Positions 1 through 7,252 of a stretch of 11,980 bases of DNA are shown one piece after another. Positions within the stretch are counted from its first letter, which is position 1, and every line of letters begins with the position of its first letter. The stretch comes from Microcaldota archaeon (GTDB taxonomy: Archaea > Micrarchaeota > Micrarchaeia > Anstonellales > Bilamarchaeaceae), in contig DAOVFD010000024.1 of the NCBI GenBank assembly GCA_030668565.1, positions 1 through 11,980 of the forward strand, written 5' to 3'. Under the pieces are notes generated by a model. That model searched no databases. It saw nothing but the letters and a program-made list of their open reading frames with translations, and had not been told where the DNA came from. The position numbers and the translations under genes were made by a program.

Positions 1-2
1 AT

Positions 3-104
3 GGCACTGTAGTACGAAGAATAGGAAGAGAAGAGTTTGATATTCCTGGCCTAAAATCAATCTATATCCCGGCAAACAGTTCAGCATACAAAAAATTAAC
101 CTAA
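3..104 (+). CDS. 3' end of an unidentified protein gene (partial)
   Basis: The frame starting at base 3 is open from the window edge to a TAA at 102-104 and gives the last 33 residues of a protein, beginning GTVVRRIGREEF and ending AYKKLT. Bases 1 and 2 belong to the previous codon. The fragment is basic and has no motif I can name. The other two forward frames close within about 40 bases, so this is the only frame that could be the tail of a gene entering from the left. It lies 25 bases upstream of the next gene on the same strand. The function cannot be judged from this fragment. Confidence 0.5.
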   Translation, partial: GTVVRRIGREEFDIPGLKSIYIPANSSAYKKLT

Positions 105-109
105 AAAAC
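101..109 (+). promoter_or_regulatory. Possible TATA box for the metallopeptidase gene
   Basis: An A-rich box, CTAAAAAAC, is centred about 25 bases before the ATG at 130. No SD-like sequence lies between them. This fits a leaderless archaeal promoter, but the box is a weak match and overlaps the stop codon of the upstream partial gene, so read-through from that gene is also possible. Confidence 0.35.
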
Positions 110-129
110 CCTTTCTCCGAAATCATACT

Positions 130-816
130 ATGGAAACCATCCAAATCAATGGAAAGGATTATCCTGTAGAACTTATTCTAAAAAACAGGGGAAGAGCAGC
201 CACTGCACGGCTTAGAGATGGCAAAATAGTAATAAGGATTCCAAAAAGAGCTCCGAAACATGAAAGAATTGAAGTCTATGAAAATCTTCTGAAGAGGATT
301 GCAAGGTCAATAGCAAAAGGAAGATGGAAAGAAAAGAAGAAAATCAAACTTGAAGATGGAAACAAACTTACTATTCTTGGAAAAGATTATGAAGTGAAAA
401 TCATCGAAGGCAAAAACAAGAGAATGAAAATCGAAGATGACAAGATTCTGATAAGAACCCCTGATGGAACATATGGAATGGAAAAAAGAATCGGAAAACT
501 GTTTCTTCCTGAAGTTGAAGGGAGACTAAGGGAACTCAATGAACTGTATTTTCAAGCAGAAATAAGTTCTGTTTCCTTAAGAAACAACAAAACACTTTGG
601 GGAAGCTGTTCAACAAACGGAAGAATATCGTTAAGTGCAAGGCTTCTTTTTGCTCCTCCTGAAATACTTGATTATGTAATTATCCATGAGCTCGCGCATA
701 CGAAAGTTAAAAATCATGGAAAAAGATTTTGGAGTATTGTTGAAAAAGCAATGCCGGACCATAAGGAGAGAAGGACATGGTTGAGAAAAAACGAAATTCC
801 CTATATCAGATTATGA
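130..816 (+). CDS. YgjP-like (DUF45) zinc metallopeptidase
   Basis: The 228-residue product belongs to the YgjP/DUF45 family of zincin-type metallohydrolases. The zinc site is HELAH at residues 186-190 with a third histidine in NHGKRFW (His196). The family's LWGSCS motif (usually RWGSCS) lies at 156-161, followed by the strand and helix that lead into the zinc helix. The N-terminal half is lysine- and arginine-rich beta structure. The length matches the usual 220-250 residues, so the gene looks intact. Substrates are poorly known: the family is often annotated as a peptidase, and E. coli YgjP has been reported to act on UTP. There is no signal peptide or membrane segment, so it is cytoplasmic. 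The ATG has no SD and is probably leaderless. The last 16 bases overlap the 3' end of the opposing gene. Confidence 0.88.
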   Translation: METIQINGKDYPVELILKNRGRAATARLRDGKIVIRIPKRAPKHERIEVYENLLKRIARSIAKGRWKEKKKIKLEDGNKLTILGKDYEVKIIEGKNKRMKIEDDKILIRTPDGTYGMEKRIGKLFLPEVEGRLRELNELYFQAEISSVSLRNNKTLWGSCSTNGRISLSARLLFAPPEILDYVIIHELAHTKVKNHGKRFWSIVEKAMPDHKERRTWLRKNEIPYIRL

Positions 817-1580
817 CGGAATCCGAGATGTGCATTGAAATATTCGATTACATTCTCCTGAAACTGCCTGTTTGAGGCAAAACCGAAGTCCTGGTTGAGC
901 TGGAGCATATAAGGGTGCGGGGCAAAATGCGGAACGGTTATTGCATATCCCTCAATATCTATAGAAGCGGATTTCAGCTGTGCTCCCCCGTATTTGGAAT
1001 AAACGTTCCTGAACTGTGCTGAAGTAAGCACTTTCTCCCTTGTTACTATTCTTCCTTTCACAGGCTTATGTGTGAAATTGAAGAGTATCTTCTTTTTTTC
1101 AACTTTTCCGGTTACGAGATTTTTCATCGGCTTTGTAATGTCTGCTGAAATAAGCAGTGTACCGTTAGCAGCTCTGTTGTGTTTGTATTCGTCAGGCTCC
1201 AAATGAAGAAGAATGAATGATGTGAAGAATTCATGCCCTCCGCTGGAGTTTACCGATTTTGAAAAAAGCATAAGTTTCCTGTCTGCAAAGAACACCGAAC
1301 GCATCGCCCCGTGTGCAAATGCAACTCCGAGCCGTTCCCCATCAAGATAAAGATTCTGGAAATAGTTGTTGGGGACCGAATAAGCGGCTCTTGCATCGAA
1401 CATGGGATAAATCATTTTTACAGGCCAGTTTACCGAAGTATAAAGTGTTCTTCCAAGAGGCCTCAGCTGGCCGGAGAGCTGTTTTGATACTTCTACCCTT
1501 GCCACATCCTCCTCAAGCATTTTTGATACAAAAGAGGCGTAACCTGCACTGTTTCTTGCCCTTTCGCACAATTCACACAT
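801..1580 (-). CDS. Unrecognised 259-residue protein with N-terminal CxxC
   Basis: I do not recognise this family. The protein opens with MCELCERARN, a CxxC that could bind metal or form a disulfide, but no second cysteine pair follows, so a complete zinc ribbon is not supported. The rest looks like a mixed alpha/beta soluble domain rich in aromatic residues, with histidines in HAPHPY-like positions near the C-terminus (around residues 217-223). There is no signal peptide and no convincing membrane helix. The frame is long, has normal codon use, starts at an ATG placed about 26 bases from a TATA-like box, and fills the space between its neighbours, so I take it as real. It overlaps the metallopeptidase gene tail to tail by 16 bases and is divergent from the anchored-protein gene. 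It may be lineage-specific. Confidence 0.72.
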   Translation of the reverse strand: MCELCERARNSAGYASFVSKMLEEDVARVEVSKQLSGQLRPLGRTLYTSVNWPVKMIYPMFDARAAYSVPNNYFQNLYLDGERLGVAFAHGAMRSVFFADRKLMLFSKSVNSSGGHEFFTSFILLHLEPDEYKHNRAANGTLLISADITKPMKNLVTGKVEKKKILFNFTHKPVKGRIVTREKVLTSAQFRNVYSKYGGAQLKSASIDIEGYAITVPHFAPHPYMLQLNQDFGFASNRQFQENVIEYFNAHLGFRHNLI

Positions 1581-1601
1581 GCTATTTAAATCTACACCCT
1601 G

Positions 1602-1609
1602 ATTTTAAA
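1602..1609 (-). promoter_or_regulatory. TATA box, leaderless promoter of the 259-residue gene
   Basis: On the - strand the box reads TTTAAAAT. Its centre is about 25-26 bases before the ATG at 1580, the usual TATA-to-start distance in archaea. No SD lies in between, so transcript and coding region probably begin together. A second TATA box facing the other way lies only 9 bases away. Confidence 0.5.
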
Positions 1610-1618
1610 GAATTATTG

Positions 1619-1624
1619 TTTATA
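1619..1624 (+). promoter_or_regulatory. TATA box for the membrane-anchored protein gene
   Basis: TTTATA here predicts a transcript start near base 1647. That lies after the first in-frame ATG (1641) and before the second (1665), which has an SD. The box therefore helps choose the second ATG as the start. It forms a divergent promoter pair with the box at 1602-1609. Confidence 0.5.
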
Positions 1625-1653
1625 GCAAACCACAGAAGTAATGCAAATTTCAC

Positions 1654-1658
1654 GGGAG
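1654..1658 (+). promoter_or_regulatory. Shine-Dalgarno site that decides the start at 1665
   Basis: GGGAG lies six bases before the ATG at 1665. The earlier in-frame ATG at 1641 has no such site and probably lies upstream of the transcript start. Confidence 0.55.
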
Positions 1659-1664
1659 AATGAC

Positions 1665-2753
1665 ATGATAGAGACAATCAAGAAAAAATGGAAGATAATC
1701 CTTGCTTTATCAGCCGTTGCACTATTCATTTTCCAAATGGTAGCTATCGGAATGCTAGGTGGCGGCGGTGGGGGAAGCAGTAATGGTTCCGGAACCATCG
1801 AAACAGGCACTACCGAATTTACCGGAGTGATAAGAACATACGACCCGGTTCTTGTGGTGACCCCTGCCCTTGATGAGGATATTGCGGGCGAATTGAGAGC
1901 AATTGAGGGGGTTGAGGATATTTCTCCAAGTGCTGAAGGAACGCTGATAAATACGGAGACAAGGGATGATGTCTATCCGATAGGTGTTTTCCTGAGGGAG
2001 AGGAACGTAACCGCATATAGTGTAGCAAATATTGCAATGCCCCCGTTTGTGGAAGTTGAATTCGGGAACGGTTCGGTAATTAATGCAAGTGCAGGCAGTA
2101 TTGCGGTAAGGGTTGTTACTGAGCCGATAGTAGACGTTGATACCGAAGTAAGAATAACAATGGTTGCCCAGGTAAGGAATGGAATGCTTTACAACTATGG
2201 CTCTCCACTGCTTGTTACTGAAGAAAAAGAGCTGGAGGTGCGGTCAACAGTTCTTTCTGTTGAGCACATTTATACTTATCTCGTGCCCTGGGAGGACAGA
2301 AACAGTGTTGATATCGAAGATATTGATGACGGAGAAGTGGAATACCAGAAGAAGAATACCGTATTTTTCAACCAGCCGATAGGTGTTGAAGAGGTTATGG
2401 AGAAGAAGAATCTGGATTATGTAGAATATATAGACCAGTACAGCATCGAATGCAATGAGAATTTCACCAATATTACAGTAGTTGAAAAGGATTTCGTAAA
2501 CGTGACCTTCCCTGATTCTGTCCTGACCGTTGTTTCAAACCAGTCAATTGAACTTGAGTATGAAGGAAGCGTGATATACCAGTATACGCTTTCTATGCCT
2601 TCCGAAGCGGACGGAATAAACCTGGAAACAAACGAAATAGGATTGAAATCCGAAAGTTTCCATGCTATTAATTCGACCGTTACACTGAAAATATCAGGGA
2701 CAGTGATAGGAGACAGGATGGTAGCGATAAAGAGTACCGTATTAAAAGAATAA
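1665..2753 (+). CDS. Membrane-anchored extracytoplasmic protein of unknown function
   Basis: The family is not recognised. The 362-residue product has a short basic N-terminus (IKKKWK), one hydrophobic segment at about residues 9-31, and then a run of six glycines followed by a Ser/Asn/Gly linker. This is the layout of a signal anchor or uncleaved signal peptide carrying a large domain outside the cell. The remainder is beta-rich and acidic and contains nine N-x-S/T sequons, which fits N-glycosylation of an archaeal surface protein. There is no C-terminal membrane segment or sorting motif. The start at 1665 is chosen over the ATG at 1641 because of its SD and the TATA spacing; the longer form would add eight residues. 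It is followed 26 bases later by a small gene on the same strand, probably co-transcribed. It could be a surface or envelope component, but no specific role is supported. Confidence 0.78.
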   Translation: MIETIKKKWKIILALSAVALFIFQMVAIGMLGGGGGGSSNGSGTIETGTTEFTGVIRTYDPVLVVTPALDEDIAGELRAIEGVEDISPSAEGTLINTETRDDVYPIGVFLRERNVTAYSVANIAMPPFVEVEFGNGSVINASAGSIAVRVVTEPIVDVDTEVRITMVAQVRNGMLYNYGSPLLVTEEKELEVRSTVLSVEHIYTYLVPWEDRNSVDIEDIDDGEVEYQKKNTVFFNQPIGVEEVMEKKNLDYVEYIDQYSIECNENFTNITVVEKDFVNVTFPDSVLTVVSNQSIELEYEGSVIYQYTLSMPSEADGINLETNEIGLKSESFHAINSTVTLKISGTVIGDRMVAIKSTVLKE

Positions 2754-2768
2754 TTTATCTTATCAGTT

Positions 2769-2773
2769 GGGGG
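2769..2773 (+). promoter_or_regulatory. Shine-Dalgarno site favouring the start at 2780
   Basis: A GGGGG run directly abuts an ATG at 2774 but lies six bases before a second in-frame ATG at 2780. Other SD-led genes in this window use five or six bases, so the second ATG is preferred. Confidence 0.45.
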
Positions 2774-2779
2774 ATGAAA

Positions 2780-3265
2780 ATGGCCAAAAGAATGGTAAAG
2801 GGAGGAAGGAAAAATAAAAAGCATGGAGAAAAACCGATTTCTGAAAAATGTCTGGCTGACACTCTTAGAAGCCGGGGATTCACGGTTTCTTATCTACGTA
2901 AAGTAATTTCAAATAAGGAAAAAGACGATGGCACAAGGACAAAAGCCGGAACACTGCTGGAAATCCTGGATAAAAAGGAAGCTGGAGAGATATACCTGGA
3001 GTTGCTGGGAAACAATGAAAACAGTGTCTGGTTGAGATGTTCTGCTATGGCATTCTTTATTAGGGATAAAAACGTTTTTGACAGCCCTGACATGCTTGAA
3101 AAACTGATATACGGACTTTCCCGGCTTGCGCATAATTATGGAGAGGAAACCGAAGTGATAATAAAACAGGCCGCAGCTACTCTTGAAATAATATACAGCA
3201 GACGCATGGATGACACAGTCTCCAGGAAATCAAAAGAATTATTGGCCAGCTACGCGGAATATTGA
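2780..3265 (+). CDS. Small helical protein of unknown function
   Basis: The product is about 161 residues and is not recognised. It starts with a strongly basic tail (MAKRMVKGGRKNKKHGEK). The remainder is predicted by eye to be almost wholly alpha-helical, with amphipathic helices in the second half (for example GEIYLELLG, WLRCSAMAFFIRD, LIYGLSRLAH, KQAAATLEIIYS) that could pair into HEAT-like hairpins. There are no membrane segments or metal motifs. The start at 2780 rather than 2774 rests on SD spacing. It sits 26 bases after the anchored-protein gene and ends one base from the 3' end of smc, which is on the other strand. A basic tail plus a helical body could suit nucleic-acid or protein binding, but that is only inference. 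Confidence 0.72.
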   Translation: MAKRMVKGGRKNKKHGEKPISEKCLADTLRSRGFTVSYLRKVISNKEKDDGTRTKAGTLLEILDKKEAGEIYLELLGNNENSVWLRCSAMAFFIRDKNVFDSPDMLEKLIYGLSRLAHNYGEETEVIIKQAAATLEIIYSRRMDDTVSRKSKELLASYAEY

Positions 3266-3266
3266 A

Positions 3267-6200
3267 TCAAGCCGCGGTCATTTCCTTGAGTCTTATTCCA
3301 ACCACTTTCGAAACCTTGTCAGCCCTTGTTACTCCAAACACTATGTCTGCCATCGACACCACCATATCGTTGTGGGAAACCAAAAGGAACTGGCTTTTAT
3401 CAGACATGTTCTTAATCAAATCAGCAAGATTCCTACTGTTCGGCTTATCAAGAGCAGCATCAACTTCATCAAGAATGTAGAATGGTGATGGTTTGAAGAA
3501 CTGCAATGCGAAGATGAACATCAAAGCCACCAAAGTTATTTCACCGCCTGAAAGCGCATCTATTGAATATTCGTTCCCTCCTTTCCTTATTTTTATGTGA
3601 AGTCCGCTTTCAAATGGTTCGTTGGGATTGTCAAGGGCAAGATAACCTTCTCCAATGTTTACATATTCGAACATTTTCTTGAAATTCTCGCTTATTGCAT
3701 AGAAAGCCTCGAAAAACGCCTCCTTCTTTCTTTCCTCTATTTCATCAATCATTTTGAGTATTGCTTTTCTCTCTTCGGAAAGCTGGCCAATTTTTTCAGT
3801 TACCTCTTCTATTTCCGCCTTTTTCTTGTCATACATCTCTATTGCGGCCATGTTGACGTTGCCAAGCTCTGCAAGCATTCTCTCGCACTCGTTTATATTC
3901 TCATGAAGTTTTGTCTTTGTAACCCCTTCAAGGAATTCCGTGTTCCTGTATCTTTCATACTCCTCCAGCATATCCTCGAGTTTTGTATCCACAGTTGCTC
4001 TTCTGACGCTCAACTGGTTGAGTTCCCCGACCATTTTGTCAATCTGGAGTCTCTTCTTCTCCCTCTCTTTTCCAAGTTCCTGAAGTTCATCTTCAAGATG
4101 CTTTATGTTTTCAAACAATTTCTCCATCTTTTTTCCGGTCTCGGCTATTTTCTTTTCAAGAAGCCCGAGTTCCTCTGATTCCCTTTTGTGCGTACTTCCC
4201 GCTTTTTCTATCTCTTTTTTCATAATCGATACTTCTTTTTCCAGCTCCTTCATCCTATATTCTCCGGAATGCACATTATTTTTTCTTATCTCCACCTCTT
4301 TCAGCTTTCCTTCTATGGTTGCCTTCAATGATGAGAGATTCGATGCAATATCCAGTCTCTTCTTATTCGCTTCATCGCTTTCCTTCCTTATTTCAACTTC
4401 GTCTTTTTCCAACTCGGATTTGAGAGATTCCAGTTTCGCTTTTCTGTCTTCCAGTTCAACCCTGAGTTTTTCAGAGCCTTTTTCAGCTTTTTCAATTGCA
4501 GATTCGATTTCCTTTATGCTTTTTTCGAGGTTTTTCTTTTTATCTCCCAGGAGTTTTATTTCCTCTTCTTCCTCTTCCCTTGCCTTGATTTCCATTTCAA
4601 TTGTTTTAATCTGTATTTCAGCCTGTGACCGTCTTGCCCTAAGCTCTGATTCCTTTTCCCTCAGCGAATAAAGCTCCTCAACCAGGGCATTCTTGTCATT
4701 CTTTGCTTTTGTAAGCTCATCCTCTATTTTCTTTGCTTCGTTTGAGCCCAGGATACTGCTTTTTGTTCTTCCCCCGCTTATTACCCCCGAGCGTTCGAAT
4801 ATTTCGCCTGAATTGGTAACCATCCTGTAATTGCCTATGCCCACCTTTCTTGCATCTCCTGAACCGTCTATGAATAACGTGTCCCCGAAAACATATCTCA
4901 TTGACTTTTCTATTTCAGGTGAAAACCGTATTTTCCTGATTATGGATGAGAATCCCGCGGCGGATACAGGTCCGGAGGCCTTTATAACATCGAGTGGAAT
5001 AAATGTCGCCCTCCCCACCTTTGCCTTCTTCAGTTTTTCTATCATATCAACTGCGGTGTATGAACTGTCCACGACAACATACAATAATCTTGCACCGCCT
5101 GCAGCCTCTATCGCCTGTGCATACTTGGGATCGAATTCTATAAGGTCTGCGACAGTTCCGTAAATGCCGCCTTTCCCGCTCTTTCTCAAATCATCTATCA
5201 ATCTGAGTGCGGGATTCATCAGCTGCGGGGAGGAACGTACTTTGCATATCGAAGCCTTTTCCTTAAGCTCAAGAAGCCTCTTGTCAAGCTCACTTATCTC
5301 ACCGTTTATCTCTTTTGTGCGGCTGAAACACCCCTCGATTTCCATGTCTGTTGATTTCTTTTCCTGGGTGAGTTCCTTCAGTTCTTTTAAGAAATCCCTG
5401 TCTGTACTCTTTTTTGAGCTTTCTGACTCAAGGGCCTTAAGGTCTTCATTTTTGGAGGCAAGCAGTTCTTTTTTGGAGTTTGTTTCGGACTGAAAGGTTA
5501 TCACCTGCTCCTTAATCTGCTGTATTTTTTCCTCTGCATCATCTATCTTCTTTCTCAAAGGGGCAAGCTCGTCAACAGCAGTATCAACTTTCTGTTTTGC
5601 AGCATCCACTTCAAGAGATTTCAGTTCCCTGCTTAGTTTTTCAACCTCTTTTCCAATACTCTCGGTTTCTTTTCTTTCATTACTTATCTGTTTTTTCAGC
5701 TCCTTCTGCTCTTCCCCTGCCTTTTTTATCGTCTCTTCCCTTTCCTTTACCAACTGCGTCCTTGAACCGATGGAGGCCTTCAGTTCTTCTATCTTTCTTA
5801 TTGTTTCTCTGGTTTTCTGCTTTCCCTGCAACTCCCTGCTAAATCCCATTCTTCTGGCATCTGTTTCCGATATCTTCTTCTGTATTTTATCATATCCGGC
5901 ATCAGCAATTTTCTTTTCCTCAGTCAGTTTGTTTTCAATCTTGTCAAAGCTGTTTTTCTCCTTCCCGAATCTTTCCATTTCAAGCTTCAGAAGCGTTCCC
6001 TTGGAATTGTTCAGTAAATCCCTATTGTCGGTGTATTTCATTGCTATTTCCTTTTCCTTTCCGAGTTCCTCAAGGAATGCCTTTCTTTCACCAAGAATTA
6101 TATTCGCCTCTTTTATTCTGGTTTCAACAACATCAAGGTCCCTCAAAGACTCTTTCTTCTTTTCCTCAAAATCAGAAATCCCTGCAACGGCATCTATTAT

Positions 6201-6635
6201 TCCCCTTCTCTCCTTTCCGTTCATGTTCACTATTCTCTGGACTTCTCCCTGGGCTATTATGTTTCTTCCTGAGCCGTCAAGATTGTACCTTCTCAGGGCC
6301 TCCAATATGGAAGTACGCGTCGTTCTTTTGCCGTTCATCCTGTAGATTACTTTGCCATCTTCCCTTATTGTCCTTTTAATCTCGTACTTGACGTCTCCGT
6401 CCAGTGTCAGGGTACCTTCTGCTGCTTTTGCCCCCACATGGATGAGGTCTTTTACTTTCCTTGCCCTGAGTGATTTCAGGGAGGTTTCACCCAGAATAAA
6501 TCGTATACTATCGCAAATATTACTCTTGCCAGATCCGTTTGGTCCTGCAAAGCAGATAAAAGACGGGGGAACATCTATATTAAGCGCTCTGAATGATTTG
6601 AAATTCCTCAGTTTCAGATGGGAGATATGAAGCAT
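3267..6635 (-). CDS. smc: Chromosome segregation ATPase SMC
   Basis: The 1122-residue product has full SMC architecture. The N-terminal ATPase half carries Walker A GPNGSGKS (31-38) and the Q-loop in NIIAQGEVQ (Gln129). A coiled-coil arm spans about 160-470. A hinge spans about 485-625, with the conserved glycine-rich GVISGG near its end. The return arm spans about 626-940. The C-terminal half carries the signature LSGGE (1028-1032), Walker B FYILDE (1052-1057) and the D-loop VDAALD. SMC homodimers tether and compact DNA for chromosome segregation. The protein is slightly shorter than the usual 1170-1190 residues, partly because the N-terminal head lacks an insertion around residues 70-90. 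The residue after LSGGE is Ile rather than the usual Lys or Arg. The start ATG lies 27 bases from a TATA-like box and has no SD. No scpA or scpB gene follows it. Confidence 0.96.
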   Translation of the reverse strand: MLHISHLKLRNFKSFRALNIDVPPSFICFAGPNGSGKSNICDSIRFILGETSLKSLRARKVKDLIHVGAKAAEGTLTLDGDVKYEIKRTIREDGKVIYRMNGKRTTRTSILEALRRYNLDGSGRNIIAQGEVQRIVNMNGKERRGIIDAVAGISDFEEKKKESLRDLDVVETRIKEANIILGERKAFLEELGKEKEIAMKYTDNRDLLNNSKGTLLKLEMERFGKEKNSFDKIENKLTEEKKIADAGYDKIQKKISETDARRMGFSRELQGKQKTRETIRKIEELKASIGSRTQLVKEREETIKKAGEEQKELKKQISNERKETESIGKEVEKLSRELKSLEVDAAKQKVDTAVDELAPLRKKIDDAEEKIQQIKEQVITFQSETNSKKELLASKNEDLKALESESSKKSTDRDFLKELKELTQEKKSTDMEIEGCFSRTKEINGEISELDKRLLELKEKASICKVRSSPQLMNPALRLIDDLRKSGKGGIYGTVADLIEFDPKYAQAIEAAGGARLLYVVVDSSYTAVDMIEKLKKAKVGRATFIPLDVIKASGPVSAAGFSSIIRKIRFSPEIEKSMRYVFGDTLFIDGSGDARKVGIGNYRMVTNSGEIFERSGVISGGRTKSSILGSNEAKKIEDELTKAKNDKNALVEELYSLREKESELRARRSQAEIQIKTIEMEIKAREEEEEEIKLLGDKKKNLEKSIKEIESAIEKAEKGSEKLRVELEDRKAKLESLKSELEKDEVEIRKESDEANKKRLDIASNLSSLKATIEGKLKEVEIRKNNVHSGEYRMKELEKEVSIMKKEIEKAGSTHKRESEELGLLEKKIAETGKKMEKLFENIKHLEDELQELGKEREKKRLQIDKMVGELNQLSVRRATVDTKLEDMLEEYERYRNTEFLEGVTKTKLHENINECERMLAELGNVNMAAIEMYDKKKAEIEEVTEKIGQLSEERKAILKMIDEIEERKKEAFFEAFYAISENFKKMFEYVNIGEGYLALDNPNEPFESGLHIKIRKGGNEYSIDALSGGEITLVALMFIFALQFFKPSPFYILDEVDAALDKPNSRNLADLIKNMSDKSQFLLVSHNDMVVSMADIVFGVTRADKVSKVVGIRLKEMTAA

Positions 6636-6658
6636 ACAACCATTATTCTCGAATTAGA

Positions 6659-6666
6659 ATTAAAAA
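6659..6666 (-). promoter_or_regulatory. TATA box, leaderless promoter of smc
   Basis: TTTTTAAT on the - strand is centred 27 bases before the smc ATG at 6635, in the 34-base gap after the HD-hydrolase gene. No SD precedes the ATG. smc could therefore be transcribed separately from the operon upstream of it. Confidence 0.5.
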
Positions 6667-6669
6667 TGT

Positions 6670-7242
6670 TTATCTTTCGTTTATTCTCTCTCTTAAAACC
6701 CTGAAATATTCTTCCATTTCCTCTGTATTCTTTTCTGCCTCCCTCTTTGCTGTTTCTGTATGGAATCTCTCCTTGTAAAAATAGTACTCGTATATCGACT
6801 TCCTTATCCCTTCGGTTTCCCCTAATTTGTGAATCCAATAGGGAATCATTCTTTTTTTGAACCCTTCGAGATTCATCAATTGCAGCTTATCCGCATCCCA
6901 GAGAACCTGTCTTTCAACAGGTCCACCATTGAATCCTTTGTTATGGAAATGAATCGCGTCCTTGACCTTTTCTGCAAATCCTTCATCCATGTCAATTTCA
7001 AGCAGGAATTTCTTGGCTTCTATTGCACCCTCCGTTCCATGGTCACCGGATTTGCCTTTGCGGATGTCATGAAGCATTGCGGCAACCCAGCAAATTTCGG
7101 CATCCGCACCCTCCGATTTTGAGAGCTCAACTGCAAGGCGCGCGGTTTCTTCAAGATGCTCCATCCCATGGTAGGGGTCGTTCTCAGCAACATGTTTTTT
7201 TGCAAACTGGATTATTTTATCCTTTTGAGCATCAGAAATCAT
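6670..7242 (-). CDS. HD-domain metal-dependent phosphohydrolase (YedJ/YpgQ-like)
   Basis: The 190-residue product is a single HD domain. The metal ligands are His29 in YHGMEH, His58-Asp59 in MLHDI, and Asp118 in LWDADKL; an extra HFH motif follows the fourth helix. This pattern resembles the YedJ/YpgQ group of small HD hydrolases, some of which act on nucleotides, but the substrate here is unknown. It is cytoplasmic, with no signal or membrane segment. The first possible start is a TTG at 7254 that overlaps the gltX stop. I prefer the ATG at 7242 because GAGG lies six bases before it. The SD overlaps the gltX stop codon, so translation is probably coupled to gltX and the two genes share a transcript. 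Confidence 0.85.
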   Translation of the reverse strand: MISDAQKDKIIQFAKKHVAENDPYHGMEHLEETARLAVELSKSEGADAEICWVAAMLHDIRKGKSGDHGTEGAIEAKKFLLEIDMDEGFAEKVKDAIHFHNKGFNGGPVERQVLWDADKLQLMNLEGFKKRMIPYWIHKLGETEGIRKSIYEYYFYKERFHTETAKREAEKNTEEMEEYFRVLRERINER

Positions 7243-7248
7243 AATGTC

Positions 7249-7252
7249 CCTC
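7249..7252 (-). promoter_or_regulatory. Shine-Dalgarno site of the HD gene, overlapping the gltX stop
   Basis: GAGG on the - strand uses the GA of the gltX TGA stop (7251-7253) and lies six bases before the ATG at 7242. This sets the HD-gene start and implies translational coupling. Confidence 0.6.

Noticed and set aside
1313..1663. A 116-codon + strand frame opposite the 259-residue gene
   Set aside because: It lies antisense to a better-supported gene, has no promoter or SD, and its composition is not protein-like.
1613..1810. Short - strand frame over the start of the anchored-protein gene
   Set aside because: Its proline run is the antisense of the glycine codons. It overlaps a divergent promoter and has no start signal.
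3597..6345. Several long open frames on the + strand opposite smc (for example 3597-4178, 4105-4671 and 5770-6345)
   Set aside because: Their products are Ser/Phe/Leu-rich low-complexity sequences, as expected from the complement of Lys/Glu-rich coiled-coil codons. None has a start signal or a recognisable domain.
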